Position numbers and translations under genes: made by a program
Part shown: piece by piece, positions 25,706 through 40,034 of the stretch
Layout of the letters: each line of letters begins with the position of its first letter
Position numbering within the stretch: position 1 is the stretch's first letter
The notes under the pieces: model-generated
What the model was told of the DNA's origin: nothing
What the model saw: the letters and a program-made list of their open reading frames with translations, nothing else
The model's database searches: none
NCBI GenBank assembly: GCA_008711295.1
Contig: VUYV01000119.1
Span: 1,393,159 to 1,457,158 of the forward strand
DNA: 64,000 nucleotides
Direction of reading: 5' to 3'
Origin: Anarhynchus alexandrinus
Lineage: Eukaryota; Chordata; Aves; Charadriiformes; Charadriidae

Positions 25706-28700
25706 CTAAACTGATTTGTTTGCTGCGACCTGTTTCTTTAAACGCCAGCTATTTTGTTCTGTGTGACAGTAGTCACAAAGAAGGCACAGTTATTTTAGCT
25801 CCTTCATGGAGCCTTAAGAGCATTTATTCAAGCTGGTTTTTTAACCCAAGAATGAGTTGTCTGCTGAGAACACGTCTTGCTCACTTTGGGATGGAGTTTT
25901 ATTCACTACAAGTGGGGGAATAAACAAAAATGCATATTCATTTTTTGTTGGATGCCTTCAATCCAGGAAACAATGTTGATTTCATCTTCCTGAGTCAATA
26001 AATTCTTTTCTAAACAGAGAAGCATCTAATTTTGCCTTCTAAGTCCCTGAGGGCTTTGTTAAGGGGTAATCATCTCTGAAACTACATGGGCAGTGAAGGT
26101 AAATCCTATATTGGCATACACTGAGAACTGAAATTGAGATCTGTCTGGAGCACTGGACGGTTGAAACACAAGCAGATGGCTTGGCAGCTTGGCAGACTGT
26201 AGGTTCGTGCTCCGTCAGTCTACCTTCATAAGTTTTTAAAGCATAAGCTAGTTCGTACCAAAAGACATCAAATAGACAGAGAATGTTGACATCTCATCCA
26301 TGTATTCTAGTAGTAGAATAATTTTGAATTTGATATTTGACACTAATAGAAGATAAGTCACTCTAGTACCTTCAGGGTAGGCCAGGGAGCCAGAAATTCA
26401 CTATTTCTCTTGTAGAGCATTGCTGTTGTCTACATTCCTGTACAATTCTGCAATTTCAGGCAATAAGGCTGAGTCAGTCCTACATACATGCTTAGCTGTA
26501 AACTTGCCTGTTGACTTCCCCTGGTCTGAATGTGCTTCCAGGTATGATCTAACACCATTATTGCATTGACTTCACCAGGAGAGCTTACAGTGTACACCGG
26601 TAAGCTTGTGCAGAGCTCTCTGCAAGAAAATGCAAGAGACTGCTGGCTGTATTTATTGTTCAATGCTAAGTGAAGAAAAATCCTTGCATTAAAGTTCATA
26701 ATCCATGGTAGGCAAATCAGACTAAGTGGAAACAGAATCCTAAGACTTTTAGAGTTGTTTAATCAAAGTAACACTTTCCAACACTTTGGCACTCAAAGCT
26801 GTATTCTTAAAAGTGGAGCCTTTACCAGCAGGGTTATGAGAAACAGCTGGTGAGATGGGAAAAATCAGTTACTCATATTCACACAATGTAAGAATAAATT
26901 AATAAGTTCCCTTTAGTCTTATAATTTAACAAATCTTCCAACTGAGTAGATAAGAAAACTTTGGCAAGACTACAATACCTACATCTTCTTATTTTTTACC
27001 TGCTGGCAACAAAAACAAGCCACAGAAATCTAGTGATAAAAAATTTACAGGTTTTTTTTCTACATTTCTTTTTGACTTCTATAATGCCAGGTGAAAAAAA
27101 ATTAGGCTTCTTCTACCTTGTAGACATGTAGAACATTTTCATTTCCACTATAACCATTCTCATCAAGTGTGTTTCTAACAGAGATGAGAAAGCTGACACT
27201 GAAGCGAAGTCAGCTATGGGCTAGTGAGGAAGAAATGGGCCCATCACTGATGAACATTGTCAACACTTCCCTTGGGTGGGAAGTTGGCTGCTTCTGTTAA
27301 GGAAATTATATAGTACATGGCTACTCAAAATGCAACTCTGGACATGTTCTCACTAACACTTTGTTGCCAAGTTTCTACCTTTCTGTTTCTGGTAAAAGTA
27401 TTGGAGAGGCAGGTCAGTGTGAGAAAAGCTTCAAGTTCACCGGCTGCCTCAGATATCCTCTGACCTTTTCAACGTGGGCATGACACGAGATCCAGACACA
27501 CAGCTAATGGGAACCAGGAGAGATCCTTGAAGCTGAGGCTTCAGATACTCATGATGATTTTTTAAAACCAATTTTGGATCTTGAGGACATGAAACACAGC
27601 CTCTTTTTGCTCAGATATCTAAGGAGAAAGGAGCACGCTAAAGAGTGTCAGGGTATCTTTTTAATAGGATACTAAGTGTGGCATAAAGGGGACCTAAATA
27701 GATTTGCACCTGGAAAAGCCCTGTGAATCTGTGTCAGTATCTTGGAGGAGGACATGGTGATGTAAAATTTAACAAAATGCCAGTTCAGCATACTACACTA
27801 TGTCTTAAAGGTTCAAGCTACTTTGGGATTGTCATTTGTCAGGCAAGCATCTGAAATCCTGCTCCTTTCAGTTTTCAAGGCTTTGTAATGTCTCTTTGTG
27901 CAACAAAATTAGTTAAGACAAAGAAAAAGTCACTATGTATACTTTTAAATTCTTTTGCCCAAATTGTTTGCTTGTCATGGATTTCATGCTGACTTGCCAC
28001 AGGTAAGAACAAAACAAAATCCTGACAAAGGGTATCCTGTCCTTCAGTGATGGAACAGGTAGAAGGCGGATGATAAATCCTATTTCATTAAACAGATTTC
28101 AGAAAAAAGATGAGTAATAAAAGTTCAGTACACAGTGGTCACAAATACTCGTGACAGCCTCATATTTTTATTTTAAAAGACCATTCACAACAGGCAGTTT
28201 ACTATTTACATAATTCAGATTACAGAGGAGGATATTAAAGCTTTTTGATGGTCATCCAAATATTCTTAGGATATCATCAACCAAAATGAAGTCCAAAATC
28301 ACCCAATCTTCTCATACCAGAAAAAATTAGCATTGAAAAGCATTAATAATCTACAAAGGAGACTACATGGACAAAGTGATCAAAGCAACACAACTCTGTC
28401 GGGGAATTCATCTCCTGAAAGCACTTCTGCTTCCATGGACTTTTAATGTCCCTCTTAGAGGTTTTATGAGTTAAATCTTGATGCCCTTACTCAGTATTTC
28501 TACAGTGAAAAAGGCATTGGTGGTTTTGCGTCAGAAAAACATCAGATGTGGTTACTGACTTAAGAACTCTGCAAGTCAAACACTCTTCTCCCTAAAGTCC
28601 TCCTTTCCCCCCAGGTGGAGGCTCACCCTCCCAGTTTTGCTAGTGGACTGGACGAGGCAACTTAACAAAGATGTATCTTTTTGAATTTGTTTTGAGCTTG

Positions 28701-29299
28701 ACTTAGTTCCTTATCATATTCATGGTGCACCCTCACAAACAGCCCTGCCAGCACAACTGTAGGGGAGCTGCCTGGTGGCGCACAGGCAGTGCCTTAAGGC
28801 ATCATTGAACCACAGCCTCAGACAGGTGCCCTTTCACTAGGGAAGTCTTCAATTAATGCATAGCTTGTAGTACTGCTTCTGTAAGTTATGATGATATATG
28901 CAGGCAAATCGGTGAATTGATTGCCAGGTCATGTAAAAGTCAGTTGGCTGTATCACTGACTTAAGAGTGCAAGTTGGTGAGAAACTACTGCAAGTAGTTT
29001 ACAGTTTGTCAGCCTTATTGAAAGCAGATACCAGTGTTCCTTAGGCAAAGTCAGTCTCCTCTGCCCAAGGAATACTTTTGATGTTGAATAAAGTATCTTT
29101 AAATTAGTATTGCATACAGCAGAGAATCAAGATTTAGTATTTCTGTTTAATTCCGGTAGATAGAATTAGCTGCAGTACTTGGAAAATAGCTCTTCCATTA
29201 GGATCACATTGATTTCAGCATCAAAATCTGGAGGTGAAATTGAATACCATGGCCAAGTTCATCTAACATCTTGCTGATGAAAAGGAGAGTCTTGGCTTC
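25706..29299. other. Intergenic, no feature recognised
   Basis: AT-rich and notably poor in open frames; between 26700 and 29450 almost none longer than 60 codons is present. No repeat family recognised. Confidence 0.6.
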
Positions 29300-29860
29300 T
29301 CCCTCTTTCCTATGCAGCACCCACATGAGGGTCCTGAGTGCATCACTACCTTCACCTCACTTCCAGGGGTACGGCTGCCTATGGCTATGGCCAGCTTTGA
29401 TACCAAACAGCTGCCCGGCCTTGAAGAGCTAAGTGAGCAAGAGCTGTGAGGTGCCTCTTTGAAGTCAACTGCCCTTTGCTCAGGTGAGGCTTTTAAGGTG
29501 ATGCTCTTGGCCTTGGTCTTTGCCAGAACTCTGATGCAGCCATGCCTATGCCCAGCAATGCATCACACTGACACGGCCACAGCCCATGGACTTCCTGGCT
29601 TCACCTCAGACCCTGCCCCATCACTATTGACTTATCCGGTGATCTGGGCTCTTGGCTGAATCTAGCTGCCATCACAGGGTCTGTTCTGCTCGCTCCCTCA
29701 GGTACTGTGGGATGGGGCTGTGGGGTCTCTGCCCTGCCTGCCCTGCTGTCATCCCGTCTTCCAACTCCTCTTCCCTTGCAGGACATCCCCACTCCAGCTG
29801 CTCCCTGGCCATCCCGCTGATCCAAAGGGACTCACTGCTCTGGCAGTAAGCGATTCACCT
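29300..29860. other. GC-rich block in AT-rich surroundings, possibly a repeat
   Basis: This 560-base stretch is distinctly C- and G-rich, unlike both flanks, with short CCTGCC-type repetition near 29730. It could be an old avian LTR or another repeat, but I cannot place it in a family. No convincing coding frame was seen. Confidence 0.35.
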
Positions 29861-31979
29861 TTTTGTCAAGCCAATTCTCTGCTGAGCATTGTTATTACAG
29901 TGTATTATTATCATAACATATCACATAACATCAATGACACAACCCATAAAGTTAATGGCCACTCGTGTCCATGACCTGGCTCTCCTCCGATGTTGCAAGA
30001 CGTAGGATGATATCTGTGGTGGCATTAGATGAGCAGCTGATGTTAGGACAGCTCACAAACCTGAGTTATTTCTGCCACAGCTGATGTGAGGACCCTTTTA
30101 GGAAGGGTCCTGCAAGTGAATACAACAGCCCAGCATAACCAGCAGGCTATTTGAAAAGAGGGCTCAGATAAGGTAAGCCGAGTCTGCTAACATCCAGAGA
30201 CATCTGAAAGACAGTACAGCTATACCACAGTGCACCGTAACATACACCTCAGTTTTTGACTCTGCTAACCGCTTGAGTTCACATTGAGCCAGTGATTAAT
30301 TATATTGTTTGTCACCTTGACAACATCTTAAACTCTGATTTTACTAGCTGGGCTATACAATAGTAAAAATTAGAAGGCCTTAATTATGTGTTTCTACATT
30401 CAAGATGTCTTCATCTTTATGCCAATTAAAATTTGTATTCATTTTACTTCATGAAGAAGCCACATTCCCCTAGAAAATTATCCCTTTCTGAAGGACCTCA
30501 TGTCAGGACACCAGCACTGGGAAACGAATTCATCTGCAGCAAGAACCTTCCCTCCTCCTTCTCTTCCGTAACAAAAGGAAAAAAAGATTTGCTGTCTCCT
30601 CTGCTGTGGTTGGTCATATTACTTTTTCAGCATGGTTATCTCTCCACTGCAAAGGGGCTCAAAAAAGCAGCAATTGCTTATAATATGCTGTTCCCTTCAT
30701 CAACTAGAGTGCTAACTGGAGCCTGCCCAGGAAGCAGCGATGTTGAGAGCAGCACAGGAGATAATATGAGAAAGGAATAGCTAGATGCCTAGTGAAGCTG
30801 CAATGCTAGAAGTTGTAAGAGGGTTTAGAGACAACAAAACCAGTGTTGGATGACACAAAAACCGCTAGTCTCAGTCATCGAAAGTTGTGGAATAGGTTTT
30901 GTCTCACTTACCTTGTACACTACGTACTAACTTCAGAGCACCCGGGGTGCCTTTACTAACCAGTGATGAAACACAAGCACTGTGAGGGCATGCACAGTGG
31001 TCAGATGTTTTTAGTTATTTATTTTACAATTAATACACTTATTCACTTTGTTGACAGAAAGGGAAGCCTAACGTGGCAGACGTAAACATCCCAACCATTA
31101 TCTCTTGCATTTTCACAGATACCCTTCAAACATCTCTACTCTGAACACAGGATACTTCTCACTGCAAAAAATGCTAAGAAAAAAACAAGAGGATGAGGTT
31201 CACCAAGAGCAGAGGAGCAGAGGACTGGAAAGGAAATGTGAAAAAACTGTCCCCTCCTCTGTGAGGACTTTTACATCACATTCAGAACTTTTATTTCACA
31301 AAAGGTTAGTGCCTTTTCAGAGAGATGAAACCCAATCGGAAGGTGTCTCGGCCCTATATAGATAATCATCACGAATTAAACCAATTTGTCATGTTGAAAT
31401 GCAGTTTTGTGGCTCATTACAGAGATTAGAGACAGAAAAAGTGTACCTAGTTCAGGTATTAAATGAATCTTCTCACTGATTTACAGATGTTAAATGGTCT
31501 GAGGTATCCAGACTACGCCTAGAATGAAAATAAGGTTAGACTCTTTCAGAGTAGCTACACATCCAGCTTAGGAGATGCAAGTTCATTATTTTAGTCATGG
31601 ATTTCCAAAATCAGTGTCACAGAGCGCTTCCTTCCTTACTGAATGCTGACTAAATGTGGCAGATATCCTTTCTGGGTCAAACAGCCGAATAAACATGTGA
31701 ATGCGATAATCAGTAGCTGGCATTTTTTTACCAGTTTTAAATGAGTTGGTTTGGTTTCAAATTGACAGTCATCAGAGGAGAAAAATACTTCGTACCTCTA
31801 CAAAACATTGTCGCATGCTATCCCAACATGGAGCTATCACTTTGAGAAACAAAAAACCCCACAAAAACACCTACTTCAAAGCTAGGGGGATCTACACTAC
31901 ATTTGCGGTCACTGCAGTAACTGTGGTTTATGCCCAAAAAGACTACAGGCTGTATAGACAAAAAGGGTAAAGAGGACTG
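29861..31979. other. Intergenic, no feature recognised
   Basis: AT-rich. A 115-codon frame at 30433-30780 (+) and an 86-codon frame at 31105-31365 (+) show no family resemblance. Confidence 0.55.
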
Positions 31980-32200
31980 TTATTGCCTCCTGCCTTTGTT
32001 CCTCAATTGAGGAAATGAAGGATTAATCCCAGATCCTCAAATATGATTAATCATGGAAGTGTGGGACTAATTATCTCTAGGATCACAGCCAAAGCAATTT
32101 GCTCAAGGTCATCAGAAAGCCTGTGACCATTTCAGAAAAGGAACTCGAACCTGATGAATATGAATCCAAAACTGTAACCAAACACTCTTTATGACTTCTG
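31980..32200 (+). mobile_element. Possible MIR-type SINE remnant
   Basis: 'caattgaggaaatgaagga' followed about 85 bases later by 'tttgctcaaggtcatcagaa' and then 'aaaggaactcgaacctgatg' follows the order of the MIR core (gaggaaactgagg; ttgcccaaggtcac; gggattcgaaccc). Divergence is high and the ends are unclear. Confidence 0.45.
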
Positions 32201-34969
32201 CTTGCAGTATTTAGGAATCCTGAGAAGATCACCACCATGATAACCTCTCTTATACTTTGAAAGCACCAAGACAAGCAAGCTACCAACAGGCGAGAGAAGC
32301 TGTGACTTCGCAAAGTACTAGTCACCCTGCAGTGACTGTTCTTTAAATTGTGGTTGTGTCAAGTGGTTTGTGCCTTGGTGACTACAGGCTAAGCTACTTC
32401 ACGTTTGCTGCGGGGTGAAAACATTCCCATGGGCTCTCCCAGCAGAATACCTCCTGTGGTGTAGACTTGCCTTGCGGTGACTTGTTTGGACAGTCAGTCA
32501 CTGCTTCTGCTAACTTCCAAGGATTAGCAGAAGAAATGCCCCGGAGATGAAAAGTGGCCACATCTTTTTATTTTATCCCATTTTTTGTCGTAAAGTATAA
32601 TAAAACATTTTATGAGTTTGTTTGGGTGGGGTTTTTTTTGCTTGTCTAGTTTTGAATATGAAATAGGCTTACTGCGATTCTCTGACAGGAGTTCTATCAT
32701 TGCTAAGCTGATTAGAAATCCAGGAGCAACACAGCTGAGCTCCATTATAAGCTATCAGTAACAATCACCGCTGGGAATTACTGTGTACTCCTGAAGAACA
32801 AAATCCATTTAAAATCAGAATGAGAGATGCAGGACAGTCAGGGAAGCTTGGAAGGTGACTGGGTAGTGTTATCAATTAAATGAATTTTAAAAAACATCAG
32901 TTTTTCAAAGCTTTACTCACTGACATGGCATAAGACCCGGTCCACAGGGATTCCACATCTCATCAGGGGCAAAACTTGGCAGCAAAGAGAGAGCTGGGCT
33001 ACAAATCATTCCTGATGGCTTGGTTCCTTGAAAGCCTGCAGCAGTGTAACCACTGAACTTTTCAGAGTACTTGATCACACAGCTGGCGTGCCCTAAAAGA
33101 GCGTTCCAATAAAATGCCTCTGACATGCCTTATCAAGCAGCACACAGAACTGCTGCACATGCAGAACCCTTGGCGTGAATCAAAGCCTTGAAGGTTGCAT
33201 TCAGCTGACGAGGAACTTTCTGAAGCTGAAGGACATTTCGCACTCTCCCCACTGTTGTCTCATATCATCGTCACGATTCGTGCCCTGTGCAAGCCAGCTG
33301 TGTGCCGCTGCATGAGTGTGCGAGCTGGCAGGGAACAGGCCAGCAGCTCTGTTACAGAAGCAATCCTGATGGCTCCATGTGTTGAACAGTGCTGGGTGAC
33401 CATGTGATAGCGCATGGTGGTGAGGCAATGGAAGATTAGCAGAGTGTTGAGCGCAGACTGTCTGCATCTGTGTTGTAGAACAGTTAGTCTGACAACTGTT
33501 GCTTCCTCCTCCTCCTCGTCTTCCTCTAAAATGGGCTCCTGTTGTTACCTAGCTGCCATTTGATCCTTACCATGATCTTGGCCATCTCCCTGAGTGATCA
33601 TTCCTGCCTCTTAATAAGGAAGTGTGGTTTTACGTAAGTAGCAAGATTAACAGGCATTAATGGTACGGCAAAATTACTGCAAGTTTCCTCCGACTTCTTT
33701 TTTGAGCGACTTCCTTCCTAATTTGGAAGAATTATCTATATTTGCAAGAGGAAACCAAAGACTCCTTATAAACTCATTTTTTTCTCTGTTGAAATAGCTA
33801 ACACACGCGTCAAGACAAGAGGTCTACAACTGAGACAATTCTCTCTCCACACAGACCACCAAAGACTCTTCAAATTCTGCATTGCTAGTGATCTGCACCA
33901 GATGGCTCAGAATGATCACTCTTGAAGAATATCTTGGAACATGTGCTCGCTTGCTTTTGAATCTAAAGCTGAATGGGCTTGAAATTTATGTCAAAGGGTC
34001 ATCCCAAAGCCCCAACTCCCATGGCAACTTCATCCTGGAGGTCCCTACAGCTTGCTATTCCAGCATTTCCCCAGGACCCTGCACTTAAGCACTTTTTTTT
34101 TCAATATGCCCTCCTCTGGGGACCTAGATGCCTAGTTTTGATGTAAATCTCTGGACAGTGAAAGCTACCATACCAGAATTTGGCTCTGACTGACAAGGAA
34201 CACTTCACACAAGACGTGGGACAAACAAAGTATACTGTTGAGTGTGGGGAGCTGGAGGTTGTGGTTCCTGTTCACAGGGTAACTTCCGGTTTTATTCAAG
34301 GATTCTGTAAGCTGTGTGATCACTTCAGAGGAGGGAACCCAGGTCTTCACCTTATAAACTTCTCAGCTGTGAGACTTAGGATCTTCGGGGACTCATCTCT
34401 TGATCCCATTGTGCTTGCCCTCCTGACCGCTTAGAGACTTCACTTGGAGGGAGCTCCTGTGGGTACCCTGCCCCTCTCACAGGTATAACCTGGAGGTCAA
34501 CACGCTATTGGAAGGAAAGGTAGGTGGTTTGCATCCTCTGAGATTGATGAGGATGCTGAATCCAATTTGCACACTTCCTGGATGAGCTAGACTCTTAGAA
34601 GATGTGAATTCTGCTCTGTGAAGTACTTGTGTCTAGATGTAGCACTCAGCTTGATGGAGGCACTTGATGTAGCTTCCTACCTCTAATGGTAGAGAAGGAC
34701 TGGAGTTCAACCACCCCTTTTCCCATGGGCTAACTCCTGGGCTTTCTGGATTGCTCTTTGGAGGTTCCCTGGGACATGTCTATGCTATGTGCAGAAAACA
34801 GAGTGAAGTGCTGGATGCTTTTTTGCTTTTGGGTTCTACTACGTCACTCTAATGATGGTGCTAGCTGAGACTCCTGCATTGCCCCATAATGTGCTCAATG
34901 TCTTAACTCTTCACAGTGTCTACCTTGGCTCTTAACTTACATGCTCTGGCTCATTTGTAGTTTTTTCAT
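32201..34969. other. Intergenic, no feature recognised
   Basis: Mixed composition. The part from about 34180 to 34970 could be decayed 5' sequence of the CR1 copy that follows, but I could not match it. Confidence 0.5.
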
Positions 34970-37671
34970 CAATCCTCCCGGTCAAAGGGAAGGAGTTTGA
35001 AAGGGCCAGTTGAATCTGGAAAATCAACAAATCATTACAGGACTGGTGCCACAGCCAGGAGTTTGGCTACTTAGACCATGGGTCTCGCTTTGAGAAACCA
35101 CACCTACTGGGGCCTACTGGGGTCCATCTGTCAGAGAAGGGTAAGAGCATCTTTGGTCATAGGCTTGCCAAGCTCGTGAAGAGGGCTTTAAACTAGAGTT
35201 GCCGGGGGAGGGGAACCTCAATCCATCCCACTCTTACCAGTTTGATGCCACTGCAGATGCCCAGAGCCTGGAGAAGGATCACAGGTCGGCAGGAGAGCAC
35301 CTGGAGTGCAGCACAAAGGAATTCCAGCCACTGCATCCAGTAAGTCAGCTTTATTGGGGGCCCAAATCAAATGTCTCTACGCAAATGCATGTAGCATGGG
35401 AATAAACAAGAAGAATTAGAGATGTGTGTAGTCCTGCAGGGCTATGATCTTATTGGCATCATGAAGACATGGTGGGATGGCTCCTATGACTGGAGTGTTG
35501 CAATGGAAGGATACAGGTTCTTCAGGAAGGACAAGCAGGGAAGCCGAGGAGGGGGTGTTGCCCTCAATGTCAATGACCAGCTGGAGTGCACAGAGCTCTG
35601 CCTGGGGATGGATGGGGAGCTGGACAGGAGCTTATGGGTCAGGATTAAAAGGAGGGCAGGGACAGGTGACATTATAGTGGGGGTCTGCTACAGGCCACCT
35701 GATGAGGAAGACTGAGCGGATGAGACATATACCTGCCTATAGACAGATAGGAGAAGCCTCATGTTCACAAGCCCTGGTCCTCATAGGGGACTTCAACCAG
35801 CCAGAGATTGGGTTAGGAAAGCTAAAGCCCAGATAGAGTTAAACCTGGCCAGGGACATCAAGGGCAGCAAGAAAAGCTTCTACAGGTACATCAGTGATAA
35901 AAGAAAGACTAGGGAAAATGTGGGCCCTTTCTGAAAGGAAATGGGATACCTGGTTACCCGGGATATGGAGCTGGCTGAGGGACTCAAGGACTTTTTTGCC
36001 TCAGTCTTCACCACCAAATACTCTAGCCACATTGCCCAAGTCACAGAAGGCAAAAGAAGGGACTGAGAGAATGAAGAACTGCCCACTGTAGGAGAAGACC
36101 AAGTTGGAGACCATCTAAGGAACCTGAAGATGCACAAATCCATGGGACCTGATGAGAAGCATCCACGGGTCCTGAGGGAACTGGCGAATGAAGTTGTTAA
36201 GCCCCTAGCCATCATATTTGAGAAGTTGTGGCAGTCCAGTGAAATTCCTGCTGACTGGAAAAGGGGAAACATAACCCCCATTTTTAAAAAGGTAAAAAAG
36301 GAAGACCTGGGGAACTACAGGCCAGTCAGCCTCAACTCTGTGCCCGGCAAGATCATAGAGCAGATCCATCTGGAAACTATCCTAAGGCACATGGAAAATA
36401 AGGAGCTGATTGGTGACAGACAACATGGCTTCACCAAGGGCGAATCATGCCTGACAAATTTGATGGCCTTCTATGACAGTGTTACAGCTTTGGTAGATAA
36501 GGGAAGAGCAATAGACATCATCTGCCTGGTTCTGTGCAAAGCACTTGACACTGTTCTGCACAACATCCTTGTCTCTAAATTGCAGAGACACAGATTTGAC
36601 CAATGGACCACTCAGTGGATAAGGAACTGGCTGCATGGCCGCACTCAAAGAGTTGCAGTCAATGGCTCAATGTCCAAGTGGAGATCAGTGATGAGTGGCA
36701 TTCCTCAGGGGTCAGTATTGGGACTGGTGCTGTTCAACATCTTTGTCAGCAACATGGACAGTAGGATCGAGTGCACCCTCAGCAAGTTTGCCAACGACAC
36801 CGAGCTGTGTGGAGCAGTCAACAACCTGGAGGGAAAGAATGCCATCCAGAGGGACATGGATGGGCTTGAGAGGTGGGCCTGTGCAAATGTCATGAAGTTC
36901 AACAAGGCCAAGTGCAAGGTCCTGCACTTGGATTGGGGCAATCCCATGCACAAATACAGGCTGGGCGGAGAATGGATTGGGAGCAGCCCTGAGGAGAAGG
37001 ACCTGGGGGTGCTGATTGACAAGCTTAGCATAAACCAGCAATGTGCGATCGCAGCCCAGAAGGCCAACAGCATCCTGGGCTGCATCAAAAGAAGTGTGGC
37101 CAGCAGGGCGAGGGAGGTGATTCTGCCCCTCTACTCCACTCTTGTGAGACCCCACCTGGAGTACTGCATCCAGCTCTGGAGCCCTCAACACAAGAAGGAC
37201 ATGGACCTGTTGGAGCAAGTCCAGAGGAGGGCCACCAAGATCATCAGAGGGCTGGATCACCTCTCCTCTGAAGACAGGCTGAGAAAGTTGGGGTTGTTCA
37301 GTCTGGAGAAGAGAAGGCTCCAAGGAGACCTTATAGCGGCCTTCCAGTACTTAAAGAGGGCCTACAGGAAAGATGGGGAGGGACTCTTTATCAGGGAGTG
37401 TAGTGATAGGATAAGGAGTAATGGTTTTAAACTGAAAGAGGTTAGATTTGGATTAGATATTAGGAGGAATTTTTTCACTCTGTGGGTGGTAAGGCACTGG
37501 AACAGGTTACCCAGAGAAGCTGCGGATGCCCCATCCCTGGAAGTGTTCAAGGCCAGGCTGGATGAGGCTTTGAGTAACATGGTCTGGTGGTAGGTGTCCC
37601 TGCCCATGGCACAGGGGCTGGAACTAGATGATCTTTAAAGGTCCCTTCCAACCCAAAGCATTCTATGATTT
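34970..37671 (+). mobile_element. CR1 LINE, longest copy in the window
   Basis: It starts near 34970 in the end of ORF1 ('gggtaagagcatctttggtc', then 'gaagagggctttaaactaga'). ORF2 follows: a piece of the endonuclease domain (35422-35712, with GYDLIGIMKTWWDGSYDW and GGGVALNV) and then, after a deletion and several stops, the reverse transcriptase (36130-37590). It ends in the CR1 3' UTR 'ggtcccttccaacccaaagc' and ATTCTATGATTT. The 5' limit is uncertain; resemblance to CR1 upstream of 34970 was not convincing. Confidence 0.93.
36130..37593 (+). pseudogene. CR1 ORF2 reverse-transcriptase frame, 487 codons, defective
   Basis: The longest open frame in the window. It covers the reverse transcriptase and C-terminal domain of CR1 ORF2 but lacks the intact endonuclease: the same frame is interrupted by stops between 35715 and 36130. 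Motifs in order are [42 protein letters not shown] (motif A), [15 protein letters not shown] (motif B), [13 protein letters not shown] (motif C, 36787-36798) and [10 protein letters not shown]. Motif C reads FAND where active enzymes carry FADD, so a catalytic Asp is Asn here (codon AAC at 36793-36795). It is not a host gene. Confidence 0.92.
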
Positions 37672-40034
37672 GCTGAGACTAGAGGGCTACTTCTTAGCTA
37701 TTGTAATACCTATGTGGGAGACATACCAGCATGTACTGTGGATCTTTTTTAAATGAACTTAAAAACAGAAGTCTCCTTAGCTTTGGTGATGGCACTTATC
37801 AACTTCAGTCCAAACTCCCTGTAGTAGTTAGACTCCTAATTTCCACAAATGTCAATAAAAGATAGATATTTAACTCCTGGGACCTGTATCACAGATCCTT
37901 CAAAATCCCTGTTGCCCAGCTTTTAAATCCATGACTAATCCTATCATCCAATGCCAAGATTCTTAATTTCTTATCCCCAGTCACCTCTCCTGGAGCTGGT
38001 GGTAGCTGCATCTGCAAGAAATTATGAGTCAATCATGAGTCATGACAAGTCAAATGCTGTTCACAATTAACTGCCTATTTACAGTATTAAAGAGACACTG
38101 ACCCTGTTAGGGTTGCAGAGACTGATGAATAATTATGTTTTCTGTGATAGATTTCATTTTTCCTGAACTGACACAGTCAGATGGCACTGTCTTCTCAGCA
38201 CAGGCCACTCACAAATATGTACATTCTTGTGCAGGAAGATCTGGTGCTAGAAGCCAAACAGCAATCTGCAGTTTATAGTACACACTTGTAATCCCAATAC
38301 CAGCACTTGAACACAGAATGGTAATTCATGGAGTTTTAATATGCAGAGCTCTTTCTCACAAATGGCTCTTACAGACTCAAAGCTCGCCTATGCTTTACAC
38401 ACTCTTAATGTTTGCCATAACTGATAATAGTAGGTCAATGATATAGGGCAGTGTTTATACCGAAAAGCTCTTTTGGATAGCAATATTATTTGCCATGTGG
38501 TTTGCTTTAAGTTCTTCAGGTGAGATAGCGCTGGCCATAGTGGAAAATCTTTTGCCTACTGAGGATGCAGATGGACTTTACTCTGTGCAAAACCCTCAGG
38601 TCCTAAGGCACCCCATGTGGCATGTGTTTTCTGCCTGAGTGCTGCTTATGCCTTGGCTGTGCAGCTCTCTGTAGACTTTCCTGTAACAACAAGAACCTCT
38701 TGATCACATTGTTTAAATGAAGGGAAATCTTCTCATACTATTGTTGACAAACACAATAGACATCAAGCCCAAAAGACAATGGAGGGCACATTTTCCTCTT
38801 CTAAAATCTTTTATATTAGATATGACATCAAACACTAGGGACCCCATCAGGTAGTTACTTGTCCATCTTCTATTCCAAGGCATTTCACAGTCTGATAGAG
38901 AGAGATCAGATGTGCTCCTGATGGAGAAAGCAGCAATCTGCAAAAAGGGATGGCTAAGTATTGAAATGCAATGACAAAGTATCCAGCATCTGCTACAGAT
39001 ATGATGCCATACATTTCTTATTGCACACAGAAATAAGCGTGGCCTACTGCTTCAGTATTTTACTGGTGTGTTTGGTTCTTAAAGATATTCACCTCAGAAA
39101 TCTGCAGTAAATACTTTCATTGGGTCTTTTATGTGATTGAGTCAACTATGAGAAAATGTGGGCATGTACTGCTATTTCCATTTTTCTCTTGTTTTTCCAC
39201 TGAATCTTTCAGAATCACTTCTTCAGGGGGAAGGCCAAGTCCAAGACTTCCATGGAGTTATGCCAACAGAGAATTTGGCCCCAGGTTTCTTTTTGTGTAT
39301 GATGAATTGACAGCCTTGTACCTGTAGCCAAAAGGAGCAGATGGAAGAAATTCTAGTGACAATTTTGTTCTAGTTGTATGCTTCAACAAAACACAAAATA
39401 TTGCAGGGAAGTCTTTTTCTCCTATAATTTTATATATAAAATGAGGGTATCAGGAAGCCAGAAGTGCCCATTTTAGTTTACATTCAGCTCTGGAAGCCAC
39501 CACAGCACAATTTCCCAGTGCCACTTTCATAACGGCCAGTGCATTCACTGTTTCATTCTTCCTCCTCTCCAGCTTCTGAACAAAAAAAATAAAATATAGC
39601 TTCTGGCATTTTGTCATTTTTTTTTTTTACAACGGCAGTGAACCCCACTGATCAGCGTGATTGTGACTCACGTAGGACCCCTGGGGTTCAATCAAGTCTC
39701 CTGCTGTGGATGTGAAGCTGTGAACTCAAGCCTAGTTTACAGACACAAGTCTGGAGGCTGTTCCTTGTTGATCCAGCTGTAAATGGAGATGCACGAATGG
39801 CCAGACAGGCTGCGAGCTGCTGCCTACAAGAACTACAATGCACTTACCAAACCAATTCCGTGGGTTAACTATACTATTAGTCTTGATCAACACAACTGTC
39901 TTTTTAAAGAGACTTGTCCCATAAACCTCATATTCCCTAGGATATTAACTATTAGTCTCAGTGAAGTCTCCTACAATAGCTACTATGAGAGTATTAGCTT
40001 AAGAAACAGCTGTGGTATCATCAAGAATGCTTAT
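37672..40034. other. Intergenic, no feature recognised
   Basis: AT-rich. No repeat family, exon or RNA gene recognised. Confidence 0.6.

Noticed and set aside
36712..37323. 203-codon minus-strand open frame
   Set aside because: It is the antisense shadow of the CR1 reverse-transcriptase frame.
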